From: Acanthamoeba lenticulata
Lineage: Eukaryota; Discosea; Longamoebia; Acanthamoebidae
NCBI GenBank assembly: GCA_002179805.1
Contig: NAVB01000040.1
Coordinates: 21,841-85,840 of the forward strand
Reading direction: 5' to 3'
DNA: 64,000 nt
Shown here: one piece after another, positions 1 to 8,936 of the stretch
Position numbering within the stretch: position 1 is the first letter of the stretch
Layout of the letters: every line of letters begins with the position of its first letter
Position numbers and translations under genes: made by a program
The notes under the pieces: model-generated
Seen by the model: only the letters and a program-made list of their open reading frames with translations
What the model was told of the DNA's origin: nothing
Databases searched by the model: none

Positions 1-1167
1 GCACAACCAAAGCCGCCTCCCGCGCGGACACGCGTACATTGCGCCTTGCCGAACTGGATGTAGCTGGCCTGATTGGTCCCGCTGATGTGTTTGGCAAACG
101 ACGATACGGTGGTGGTCGGGATCTGCGTGTGTTTGATGAGTCAAAAACCAAGAATAAAATAGAATAATCAAAAGTTTGAAACAGATGTAAAACAAGTTTT
201 GAAACATGACGATGTGAGGGGAGGCGAGACCGAAGGACCCAGCGCGTGAATGACGAATTGCGGTTGATCAGGCGTGATGACTCGGTCCTGGGCCGTGTCG
301 TTAGTGTCAAGCGCCCGCGTGAATCTGACCCACTTGTAGCCGTCCAGCTGCTCGCGCACACACACGCATGGGGTCAGTCGGGACCAAGGCCGCGAGGCTT
401 CGGAAAGAGGCGAGCGGGCTCACCGTGCCAAACGAGGTGTTGAGCAGATTGGGCTTTGTGTCGACTTGAGGCCTTCATTGGGGTGAGATGTGGTAAGTGC
501 AAGCCAGTGCGGGAAAGAGAGGGACGGATCCGTACTGGGAATGGCCCGTGGCCCAGTAGTCAATGACGCAGCCATGCGTCCCGGCGCAGACATCGGGCGT
601 GTCGCCAAACCAGCCGACCCAGATGTCCGACCCGTTGCCGCCGCTGTTCATGAGCCCGTTCGTGGAAAGGCCAAGTCCCATCCAGCCGGGCGTCTACGCC
701 AGCGTGTGTGAGTCACGCTCTCTGTTCATGTGTGCGACGATATCATCGTCTTACGCGGCATCTGGGCCATGAGGGTAACATGTACCTGGGCAGCCAGGCC
801 GATCTGGATGTTCTCGCCCACCAGCGACCAGTACAGCCTGTTGCATGAACGGGTTGGACGCAGTTGGGAACAAGCGCCAACATGTGATGAACGGTACCGA
901 TAGTCATAGGTGATGTCGCCAGCCGTCTCCGTCAGCTTTACACAGTTATTAAAGTCGGTTTGGTTCCACAGCGAGAAGGCGGCTGCACACAATAAATTAA
1001 TAAATAAATAAAAAGATTTAAATTTAACTGGTCATAACGTTCTCCACTTTAATAATGAGAAAACGAGCAAGATGCAAGAGGGGGCACGCACCGGAGGAAG
1101 AAGGCAGGATATCCACCACCAAAACCAATAACACGAGAGCAAAGAACGAACGAGAAGTCGTTTTCAT
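1..1167 (-). CDS. Secreted DOMON-domain protein (3' part beyond window)
   Basis: Spliced minus-strand gene that runs off the left edge. Exon 1 (1167-1092) encodes a clear signal peptide: MKTTS, a hydrophobic ALVLLVLVV core, then SSSGA. The next exon starts at 982 after a GTGTGCAG acceptor and keeps frame into AFSLWNQTDF. Later exons give LYWSLVGENIQIGLAAQ, GWMGLGLSTNG, GSDIWVGWFGD, CVIDYWATGHSQ and KWVRFTRALDTND. This order is characteristic of a DOMON fold (a heme- or sugar-binding beta-sandwich found in dopamine beta-hydroxylase and cytochrome b561 relatives). At the left edge the frame continues with a predicted FAKHISGTNQASYIQFG segment, so further domains, perhaps cytochrome b561, may lie outside. 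The secretory or cell-surface location is inferred. The DOMON call is firm; the full architecture is unknown. Confidence 0.8.
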
Positions 1168-1516
1168 TCTTTTCCAAGCGCTTGCTAACGCGGGTTTGCG
1201 AGCAGCTCTCGCGCAGGGACTTGCGGTTGCAGTTGCGAGTAAGCTGGCCGCCAAAAGGCCAGACCGCAAATTGCCCGCTTGTCGACACGGAGGACAGCAC
1301 AAGAGAGCCACTTGCGCAGTGCTGTGATCCTTTGCCCAGGCGGCGCCCACCGGAAGCCGTGAGGAACCCACAAGTGCATCTTCTACACCAGATACTACTC
1401 TTCTTCAAAAAGTGATCTCTGCACCAGATAAGTTTCTGCAAAGAGGCCAACGTTGCATTCATTACGCTTGGCCAGTCAGCCTGATCATGGACAAGACCTG
1501 AATAAATAGAGGAGTC
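1168..1516. other. Spacer between DOMON gene and EMC4
   Basis: This 349-nt spacer lies upstream of the DOMON start codon and downstream of the EMC4 stop on the same strand. Long open frames exist on both strands but none shows a recognisable motif or splice pattern. It probably holds the DOMON promoter and the EMC4 3' end. Confidence 0.5.
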
Positions 1517-2302
1517 CTACAACGCGAAGCCGCCACCCGAGAACTCAAGGATCTGTCCCGCAACCAACACGCAAGTCACGCAAGAGAGTTGAGCAAACGG
1601 CCAGAAGGCAAGGCCAAGGGAGGAGAGGGAGGAGACCTGCTTGGGATTGAGTCCAAGAGCCCAGTCGGCGTCGGTCGGCAGGAGGCCGAGGTTGTAGGCC
1701 TTGTAGGCCCCGAGCCCAAAGATGAAGAAGTTGATGGCGACAAAGGTGAGCTGCGGCAGCAGGAGCTCGCTGCCCAGCTCGGCGTAGCGCGCAAACTCTG
1801 TGGATAGCCGGGTGAGGAACGAAGGAGGGGCAGGAGCCGGCCGGGAAGTGCGGAAAGACGTACCAGATCGCACTGAGACGATGGACTTGAGCGGGTTGGC
1901 AATCGTGTAGAGTGTAATCATAATGTTGAAAATGTTGACACCACCGCCCATCATCCACATCATGAAGAGGGTCATGAAGATGCTGCGCACGGGAGCATAA
2001 CCCGCCTCCCAAGCTTTCTGTACTCTCCTTGTGTGAGAATCGCCTCGACAAGGAGGAGTGACCAGAGGTAGAGGAAGCACCTTCTTCAGGAGCTCCTTCA
2101 TGTTGGGCGCGGCAGGCGCGTTGCCCCTGCCAGCGCGCCCGCTGCTGGATTCGTTCGGAGCCGCCACATCGGCCCTGTAGCCCAGAGGAGCAACAAGATG
2201 GCCCGAAGATGAAGATGTGCTAGAAGAGACGCTCACCTCTCTTCGAGTCTGATGCGAATCTTTGGACAAATCAAATGCCCATTTCCGCTCCTCCTTCTGC
2301 AT
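1517..2302 (-). CDS. EMC4: ER membrane protein complex subunit 4
   Basis: Homologue of EMC4/TMEM85, a subunit of the ER membrane complex that inserts tail-anchored and multi-pass proteins. The C-terminal half carries the family signature: SIFMTLFMMWMMGGGVNIF, ITLYTIANPLKSIVSV, LTFVAINFFIFGLGAYKAYN and GLLPTDADW, with two or more membrane helices. The N-terminus is Ser-rich and cytosolic-looking. ATG at 2302 is the only convincing start. Two segments look like introns whose lengths are multiples of three and which contain no stop: about 63 nt ending in GTACAG, and 66 nt starting GTACGT and ending CCACAG. Removing them joins RS directly to EFARYAELG, giving a better family fit. A third may follow NPKQ. 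The unspliced frame would be 261 aa, longer than the usual roughly 180. Confidence 0.9.
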   Translation of the reverse strand: MQKEERKWAFDLSKDSHQTRREVSVSSSTSSSSGHLVAPLGYRADVAAPNESSSGRAGRGNAPAAPNMKELLKKVLPLPLVTPPCRGDSHTRRVQKAWEAGYAPVRSIFMTLFMMWMMGGGVNIFNIMITLYTIANPLKSIVSVRSGTSFRTSRPAPAPPSFLTRLSTEFARYAELGSELLLPQLTFVAINFFIFGLGAYKAYNLGLLPTDADWALGLNPKQVSSLSSLGLAFWPFAQLSCVTCVLVAGQILEFSGGGFAL

Positions 2303-2427
2303 GTTGTGTAATCAAATTGGGCTTTTTTGCTTTTCGGTTTGATTTTCCTCCACAAGAGATCTAGATTTTTTCAATGTTTTTAATTACGCTTTTGTTTTCC
2401 CCCTCTCCACCCAATGTGTGTGACGAT

Positions 2428-3571
2428 TTAAGCCTTCGCTCCCTCAGGCCTGTAGATACCCACGACCACAGCGTGGTCCCTCTCGTAAGGCTCGAGCGTG
2501 ATCTGCTCGAAGGGCTTGAAGTTCTCCTGCCGGAGCTTCTGGACCTCCTTAGCGAAGACAGCCTCGGGGGCGGCAGTCGAATCGATACAGTTGGCCTTGA
2601 TGGAGATGACGAAGTGGCCGCCGTTCTTGAGGAACTGGTGAGCGTTGATGGCCACAATACGGGCCTGATCGGGCTGGGCAACGTCGGCAAAGACGACGTC
2701 GACCATGCCGACGAGCATTCGGTACTTGAGCGGGTACCGGGCGTCCTCAACGATGGGGACAACGTTGGTCCTCTTCTTGGCAACGTTGATGAGGTCTCGG
2801 CCAGAGCGGTGAGAGAACTCAACAGCGTACACCATGCCTTGCTGTAAATTTTAAGAATTTTTAGTTCAATCGCTCTATTCCCCTCACCTAAACGTGAGCT
2901 GAATACGACGGAAGCACGTACCGGTCCGACCATGTCGGAGACGTGCGACACGGAGGTACCGGAGGCGGCACCAAGGTAGAGAACGCGAGAACCAGGCTTG
3001 ATCCAGATGTTCTCCACACCACCGATGATGGCAGCAGCAAGCTTGGAACGGAAGGGGTTCCACACGCGGTACTCAACCTTGGATCCGTCCACCTCCTGCG
3101 GAGATTTTCCAAAAATTGGTAAGCGATTTGCAAAAATGGAAGCGAAGGGACCGCCAGCACAGCGCAGAACTCAGAATTGAGACAAGAAGGAATAGAGGGC
3201 GTTTAACGTACGTCGACGGCAATGCGCTTCTCACCGTAGACAGAGTCGCCAGGGACCAAGTTGCGCGTACACAGAGCGTCCTCCTTGCCTCGGGCGATGA
3301 AAACACCGTCAAGCCTGTGCTTCTCGATGACGACCTTCTTGCCTCCCCTCATGCCTCCGCGGCCACCGCCGCCACGGCCACCACCTCCGCGACCACGGCT
3401 GCCACCACGGCCACGATCACCGCCGCGACCACGGCTGCCACCACGGCCACCACCGCGGCCGCCACGATCACCACCGCCGAATCCACCACGGCCGCGAGGC
3501 GAACCGAATCCGCCACGACCACCGCCGCCACCACCACGGCCTCCGCGAGGAGAGAACCCTTCCCTAGGCAT
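2428..3571 (-). CDS. FBL: Fibrillarin, rRNA 2'-O-methyltransferase
   Basis: Nucleolar methyltransferase of box C/D snoRNPs; it 2'-O-methylates pre-rRNA with S-adenosylmethionine. Three exons: 3571-3212, 3095-2922 and 2841-2428, all phase 0, with GTACGT donors, coding for about 315 aa. Exon 1 encodes a long Gly/Arg-rich (GAR) region of RGG repeats after [11 protein letters not shown], then [20 protein letters not shown]. Exon 2 has the SAM-binding strand and loop [19 protein letters not shown]. Exon 3 has [45 protein letters not shown] and [21 protein letters not shown]. Length and motif order match canonical fibrillarin. The GAR region is simple-sequence DNA, so the opposite strand also has long spurious open frames. 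Confidence 0.97.
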
Positions 3572-3886
3572 TATGTGTGTGTTGAGAGGAGTTGAGAAGC
3601 GAAATTGAAGCGAGGCGCGGAGAGTAATCGGCCTGCGCGAGAAGAGAGAGGAAGAAGAAAATACCGGCCGGCCCAGTCTTGTTCTCCGCTCGGCCGTTGC
3701 GGGAGGGGTGCGAAGCAAGAAAAAACCAGGGAATGCCTTGCATTCCATTTGTCTACAAAAACATGGTTCCCCATTCTCCGCACCGTGCCCCTTGCTCGTT
3801 GTGTGCGACGTCGTTCTCAGGCCGGGCATGGTGGGCACGGGAGTGCAAAGTGAATAGAAAGGCCGGCGAATGCCTTCACAAAGTGC
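3572..3886. promoter_or_regulatory. Fibrillarin 5' region
   Basis: The 315 nt between the fibrillarin start and the stop of the upstream palmitoyltransferase gene, both on the minus strand. It must contain the fibrillarin promoter and 5' UTR. There are purine-rich tracts but no TATA or other motif that I can name with confidence. Confidence 0.4.
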
Positions 3887-5494
3887 TCATCGCCTTCGCA
3901 GGTCGTACGATTCGCCGGGGAAGTTGAAAGCATCGTCGGAGCATGATCGTCGGTTGGTGGGGAAGGAGAAGCCCGTTCCTCGCGGGGGCGTGGGCCAAAG
4001 CCACAACCATACACTATCGCCCAGAAAGTACCTGGTTCGTTCCCAGTGTAAGCACCTCCGTACTTGTGGCGTCAACGTGCTCTTGAGCCTAAATCTTCTT
4101 ACCTGGCGTTCGCCAATGGGCCCAAGTCGTAGCGGTTGTTCTCTTCTTGTTGCTTCGATCGCCGTCGCCAACCGCTTGTTCCCCACACCATCGCCACCTT
4201 TGCCTGTAACGTGATTTGGGGGTGGGGACATGGGCGACAGATCAGGGCCGAAGCAGCAGACAGCTCAAGAAAGGAGCTGTTAAGAAGGGACGCGGTCAGT
4301 ACGAGGAATGGGTTGCGGTGCACGGCGAGGTAGTCGATGAAGGTCTTGTTGTGCGTAATGAGCCGGATGTGATCACTCAGCAGAAACGCCTGGAAGAAGG
4401 CAAAGAGGCCCAGAATGACGAGGCACGCAAACACTGACAGGATCAACACGAACCAGGAGAGTCAGCCAACACCACGAGTGATGAATGTGTTGTGGCTCTC
4501 GCGTACCTCGTCGGTGGGCGGTCGATGCAGCCTCAGCAACGGCGGCAACAGCGTAGTCCGCTTCCGATGTAGAATCCACGGCGAGATCAGGCAGCACAGG
4601 AAATGCTTGATAACGCTCGTAGAAGAGGTAGAAGAAGGTAGAGCAGGAGATGAAGCCATAGAAGAGGAACAAGAAAAAGTATTTGGTGTTGTTGTGCCCC
4701 ACGCAGGTCTGGATCCACGGGCCTGCGCAGGTGGGAAGCCACAGCAACAAAGCGGTCAACTTAGCGCAAATCTGGAACCACACATAGCATGAGCTTGACC
4801 GTACAGTGATGGTCCATCATGAGCACACATCTGTGGTGGTGCGGCGGCCGAGTGAGTAAGTCTAGCCCCTCTATGCATGTTGTGGGCAGTGAAGCACCTC
4901 TGACAAAACTTGCAGTGATGTGCCCTCTCTGGTCGGAAAGCGTTGCACTTGGCGCACCACAGGACGATCTCCTCGTCGTCGGAGCTCTACAACTCACAAC
5001 CGCCATGTCACTTTGCGTGTTCTCGCAGAACAACAAAGGAAAGAACGAAAGCGACAGAAGGGGGGGGGAGTGGGTACCCAGTCTTTGGGGACGAAGCCGG
5101 GACCGACGGTGCAGGAGAGATAGTAGGACCACAGGAACATGATCACCGGAAAGTGGAGCACGAGCACCCAGGCCAGCGAGAGAAGCGGAAACGGCGACGT
5201 TGGTGGTTTAGGTTCAAGCTCCGGACGCGCGGTCACGTCTTGATCTAAAAGAGGATCAAATGATGTTGTTGGAGTGGCCGGTGAATCATTTAGGGTGTTG
5301 AAGTGGGAAACGGCATCGAGCTCGGGCTGCAGAAAGATGTGTTGCCATGCGTTGAAGTAGACATAAAGGAAGCACGCAAGGGCAAGACTGACCGCCAAGC
5401 GACCTATCACCGCCATGAAGAGCACCGCCCGCGCTCCATCGACGGGCCGGCCAACATGGAGCGGCAGCAACGAGCTGCTGCGCTCCCGTCCCAT
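3887..5494 (-). CDS. DHHC palmitoyltransferase (ZDHHC2/15/20-like)
   Basis: Integral membrane S-acyltransferase that palmitoylates cysteines on cytosolic faces of membranes. Exon 1 (5494-5078) encodes two membrane helices and SCTVGPGFVPKDW before a GTACCC donor. The next exon carries the cysteine-rich domain: EIVLWCAKCNAFRPERAHHC, then KFCQR. After an intron comes CVLMMDHHC, split at a GTACGG donor, and the next exon restores CPWIQTCVGHNN, giving a complete DHHC-CPW active site. Two further helices follow (KYFFLFLFYGFISCSTFFYL; VFACLVILGLFAFFQAFLL). The last exons read NRYDLGPLANA then RYFLGDSVWLWLWPTPPRG and GFSFPTN, like the terminal 'FG..YWL.P...S.GDGCSFP' block of ZDHHC2/15/20. At least six exons. 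Substrates cannot be inferred. Confidence 0.9.
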
Positions 5495-6205
5495 GAGTTG
5501 AGATCTGTCTGTGTTTTTCTTTTCTTGCCTTCTCCGTTTTCATTTCTTCTGCTCGGAGTGTACGCTGTCATGTGTATCACCGCGTGTGCCATTATAAAGT
5601 GGCCGGAGACAACGCCATGACTGGAACGCAACCGGTGAAGGAACTCCTGTATTGGCGAGTACGCGTGGGTGGAGCGTAGCAGCCGGCCTGCGTATAACTT
5701 ATCTTGCACACAGGCCCTGGGAACACCCATCTCCACCATCACGTTGGTGGAATCCCGCTCGGATGAACCAAGAACTCAACCTAGAGCTGACTCCCGTGTC
5801 ATCTCGACAACAGCCAAAAGCTTCTTGGTGCGGATACACTACAAGCTCGACACACCAAAGACGCACGCAACTTCAAGCGCTTTGCCTTCTCCGCCACACA
5901 CCACTATTGGGGGTGCGGCCTTTCGCGGGATTTCTCGCAGAGAGTTTGCCGGAGCGAAGCGCGAGGAGACCGACGACCACGTCGACAAATAAAAAGTCCC
6001 CGTTGCCCTTCGCTTCGTTCTTCGATTCGTTTTCTTACGCCCATCTCGCGCTACACACAGCTGAACACACAAGCCTAGCTACACGGTCGACTTTGACACT
6101 TCGAAGTGATCTTATAGTCTTTTTTAATACTCTGTCCCTACGTTCGATTTGATCGATCCATCTTTTCTCTACCACATCAACTACCCCAAACACACATCTA
6201 TCCAC
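5495..6205. promoter_or_regulatory. Divergent intergenic region, palmitoyltransferase / VAMP
   Basis: 711 nt between two start codons facing away from each other. Open frames here have no recognisable motif or splice structure. A pyrimidine-rich, AT-richer stretch (about 6000-6200) precedes the VAMP start and probably contains its core promoter and 5' UTR. Confidence 0.4.
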
Positions 6206-7272
6206 ATGGCTAGCACCGCAATCAGCTTGGCTTTGATCGTCGAGGACGATGGTCGTACCACAGAGGTGGTCCGCGATGGAAGCGCTCTCGAGGTGGCCCG
6301 CACCATCGTGCGAAAAATCGATAACGGTGACGATGGTAAGAAGAGCTTCGAAGATAAGGGGTACGATTTTCGTCTCTACCTTTCTCTACCGTTTTTGTGT
6401 TTTGGCTTGCTAGACCGCTGGAAGTTTCTTCTCCGCCTTCGCAAGCGCACCTTTTTTGCTGGCCATTTGACTGGGACCAACTGACCGATTTTGGCTTTTC
6501 CTCTACTCTCTGTTCAGCCACCGCTTCGACGTATGGGTGGCCGATCGCGTGGTGTTCTTGACTGCCGCCAAGCAGGGCGCGGCCAAGCAACGCGTGTGCT
6601 TCGAATTCCTGGGCACCATCAGGCAGGAGTACGAGATGAGGGGGTACGCTGATCAACAGAATGTCAGCGGCTTCAAGAAGTTTGTCGAGGCTCAGTTGGT
6701 ACGACAGTCTACTCTGTTTTCGCAAATTGGCCATTCTTCTCATCTTATGGTCAATGTGTCGTTCTCTCTCTACAGGACCGATACTCCGACTACAAGAACG
6801 TTGATAAGATCGGCGCTGTCCAGGCCAAGGCCGACGAAGTGAAGGACATCGCCCTTCAAAACTTGGACAAGCTGCTCGAGCGCCAGGGCAAGTACGTTTT
6901 CGCCCTCAAACATCTTCTTGTCGTTATGCAAGGCCCTGTACTTGGGCTTCGGTTTGAGTTTCTGTGCGTCTGACATCCTACTGCTCGCCTCTCGATGACA
7001 GGCTCGAAGAGACAGTGGATGCCTCTGAGAGGCTCAAGGAGCAGGGCGGCATGTTCCAGCGCCTCTCCAGGAAGCAGAAGTGCATGGAGAGGAGGCGCAA
7101 CATTTTCTGGACTATCGTCCTGGCTATCTGCTGCCTCGTAAGTCTTTCTCTTCCTTGACTGCACTTCTCTTGATGGTTCCCTCAAGTTGTTGTGCTAACT
7201 TGCTCCGTTCTTTACCAGATCCTCCTGGGCTTGATTGTCGGCATCATCGTGCTCATCGTTTACAAGAGCTAA
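6206..7272 (+). CDS. VAMP7-like longin R-SNARE
   Basis: Tail-anchored vesicle SNARE for fusion with endosomes, lysosomes or the plasma membrane. Five exons: 6206-6360, 6518-6698, 6776-6891, 7002-7137, 7219-7272. Every junction keeps frame and the product is 213 aa, about the family size. Exons 1-2 encode a longin-type N-domain (FDVWVADRVVFLTAAKQG, RVCFEFLGTIRQEYEMRG, GFKKFVEAQL). Exons 3-4 give the SNARE motif beginning KNVDKIGAVQAKADEVKDIA, with the ionic-layer arginine in LDKLLERQGKLEETVD and heptads through GGMFQRLSRKQK. Exons 4-5 encode a basic patch (MERRRN) and a C-terminal anchor (IFWTIVLAICC, then ILLGLIVGIIVLIVYKS). The last intron interrupts the membrane helix. Longin, R-SNARE and tail anchor in this order identify a VAMP7-type protein. 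Confidence 0.93.
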
Positions 7273-7495
7273 AGCGCTGCATGGCAGGCCGCGAAGTGTT
7301 CTCTTTTCCCCTCTCTCCTTCTTCCTTGCTATGTAGTCGTGTATGCGTTCTGCCGCGACTTTCTCTGGACACATCATCATGTACATACATACCGCTGATG
7401 CTACGATGCTCGAGCACTGTTCATCAATGTATCAAAACATTTTGTGGGGACTTGGCCAAGTCGACGCGTAGCAGGCAGAGGACTTCAGCTTCTTC

Positions 7496-7501
7496 AATAA
7501 A
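7496..7501 (+). terminator. Candidate poly(A) signal of the VAMP gene
   Basis: An AATAAA hexamer lies 224 nt downstream of the VAMP stop codon on the same strand. It also falls inside the putative 5' BTB fragment, so its role is uncertain. Confidence 0.3.
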
Positions 7502-8006
7502 AGTCTGAGATGACCCGCGGCCTCTTGTCGCTGTGGTCGCCAGTATTCGAGCGCATGTTCAACAACGGCATGCAAGAGTCGTCCACCAACGTCATTCACA
7601 TCGAAGAGGACGAGAAACATGCGCCCTGGTTTGGGCATATGCTCAGCTATCTCTATCCCTACGAGGCTGCTTCCGCCTCAGACGCCAACATTGATGCCTT
7701 TCTCCACTTCCTCGACAAGTGTGACCTGAACAAGCGCTTCGCCGAGGAGTGCGAGCGGTTCCTTCTCACCCGTCCCTGCTCGTGGGACCTGCTCCTTCTC
7801 GCGGACCAGCACCACAACTTGCCCAATCTACTGGCTGCAAACATCGGCTGGGCCAGCCAACAAGCTCAAGTGCTAAAAGCTCTGCGAGACCTCTTCGACT
7901 CTACGGGCACGGACGGAGCGAGGAAGAAGCTGGCTGAGGTGCTCCACCTTTTGGGTCATGACAGGATAAAACGTCCCAATCAACGCGTCTTCTTCGAAAA
8001 AGTGTC

Positions 8007-8011
8007 AAAAA
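8007..8011 (-). terminator. RNA polymerase III terminator of tRNA-Ile
   Basis: A run of five T residues on the minus strand begins three nucleotides after the tRNA discriminator base, the standard pol III termination signal. Confidence 0.75.
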
Positions 8012-8013
8012 GA

Positions 8014-8086
8014 TGGCCAGTGTGGGGATCGAACCCACGACCTTGGCGTTATTAGCACCACGCTCTACCAACTAAGCTAACCGGCC
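8014..8086 (-). tRNA. tRNA-Ile (anticodon AAU)
   Basis: The minus strand folds as a complete 73-nt tRNA without an intron. The acceptor stem GGCCGGT pairs with ACTGGCC and the discriminator is A. The D-arm is in TTAGCTTAGTTGGTAGAGC. The anticodon arm is TGGTG-CTAATAA-CGCCA with anticodon AAT in the DNA. The T-arm is GTGGG-TTCGATC-CCCAC, which also serves as the B box. The sequence closely resembles eukaryotic tRNA-Ile(AAU). A T-run follows directly. Confidence 0.96.
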
Positions 8087-8139
8087 GCTGCGCAACTACT
8101 CTAATGGAGTAAAGCAATTGTAGCGGGATCGATACCCGC

Positions 8140-8820
8140 CAGAATTTCTTTTCTTTATCGATGCCTGTTTAATATTTTCTACAATTCTTTGTGTTATATA
8201 CACTTTTTTGCTTAGTGATTTACAAAAATAAAAACAATGGAAAATGTTTTTATGATATTAATTATTATGAAAAAATAACCAAATAATAGGTAAATCCATA
8301 TAATATCATTTTATCCCAAAACCATCAATTGTTTTGCCAATATGTGGTGCCACACTTTCCCCAACTGATATTCCAAATTAGTGGCATATACCCATGTATT
8401 GATGAGAGCATTGCACAAAATGTATAAAATCATCTTAGTTTGCCAGTGTTGATGGTGGTGATGCTTTTTTACACTATACCACCAACAGTCAGCCAAATCA
8501 ACCATGATGAAATATTAACAGCACATGATAAAGTGGCTGTACTTCCCTATTCAGTAATTTTTTTGATCATATCAACAAAACTAAAAGCCCAAATTTAGTA
8601 ATGGATCTTAAAAAAGTGAGCTCATGAAGTTGGGCAGCTTCAGCTTGAAAACATACTTAGTATTGGTTCACCATATTCTTCATCTCTTTTTTTAACTTGA
8701 TGATTGGGCTGAGAATGAGCTATTTGTTCATCAAATGAAACAAATTTAACCTGTAATATGTTAATGGTTAATAAAATAATTTGTAGCACTCAAAGTCAGA
8801 CAGGAGATAGACCATTGGTA
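8140..8820 (-). mobile_element. AT-rich relic, piggyBac-like transposase fragment
   Basis: Base composition changes abruptly here from GC-rich to strongly AT-rich. A minus-strand frame at 8505-8311 reads VDLADCWWYSVKK, then HWQTKMILYILCNALINTWV. Its spacing matches the conserved piggyBac catalytic C-terminal block (GGVDLAD...YS...K...W....F..LL..A..NA). Further upstream on the same strand, at about 8700-8750, a short KFVSFDEQIAHSQ stretch recalls the 'SIDE.M..FKGR' block. The frame between them is interrupted, so the element is not functional. TTAA tetranucleotides, the piggyBac target, occur near both sides, but I could not identify paired terminal repeats. A hairpin with a 5-bp stem and 7-nt loop (8123-8139) just outside resembles an isolated tRNA T-arm. 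Confidence 0.45.
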
Positions 8821-8936
8821 ATGTTCACGTGAGGCAACTGCAACAGCATGTGGGCATGAGATTCAGCTTGTGGGCGATGTATTTCTTTCTCACATCAAAA
8901 CCTCTTGACCCTTGCATGGGAGGCATTTTAGTACTC

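Larger units (their letters stand above)
7475..8055 (+). pseudogene. BTB/POZ-like gene, frameshifted, ending in antisense tRNA
   Basis: The frame opening at an ATG near 7510 reads RGLLSLWSPVFERMFNNGMQ, then FGHMLSYLYP and LHFLDKCDLNKRFAEECERF, the second half of a BTB fold plus the following helices. The missing first strand lies just upstream in a different frame: EDFSFF at about 7478-7495. Joining the two needs one extra base near 7505-7510. No ATG or clear 5' exon is visible further upstream. At the 3' end the frame continues into the complementary strand of the tRNA-Ile gene (last about 14 residues, including WGSNPRPW), which is not expected of a real protein C-terminus. A sequencing error could explain the frameshift, but the two defects together favour a decayed gene. 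The family call BTB is moderately sure. Confidence 0.55.

Noticed and set aside
3261..3608. Long Pro/Arg-rich plus-strand ORF over 3.3-3.6 kb
   Set aside because: It is the complement of the Gly/Arg-rich repeat of fibrillarin; simple-sequence DNA keeps several frames open.
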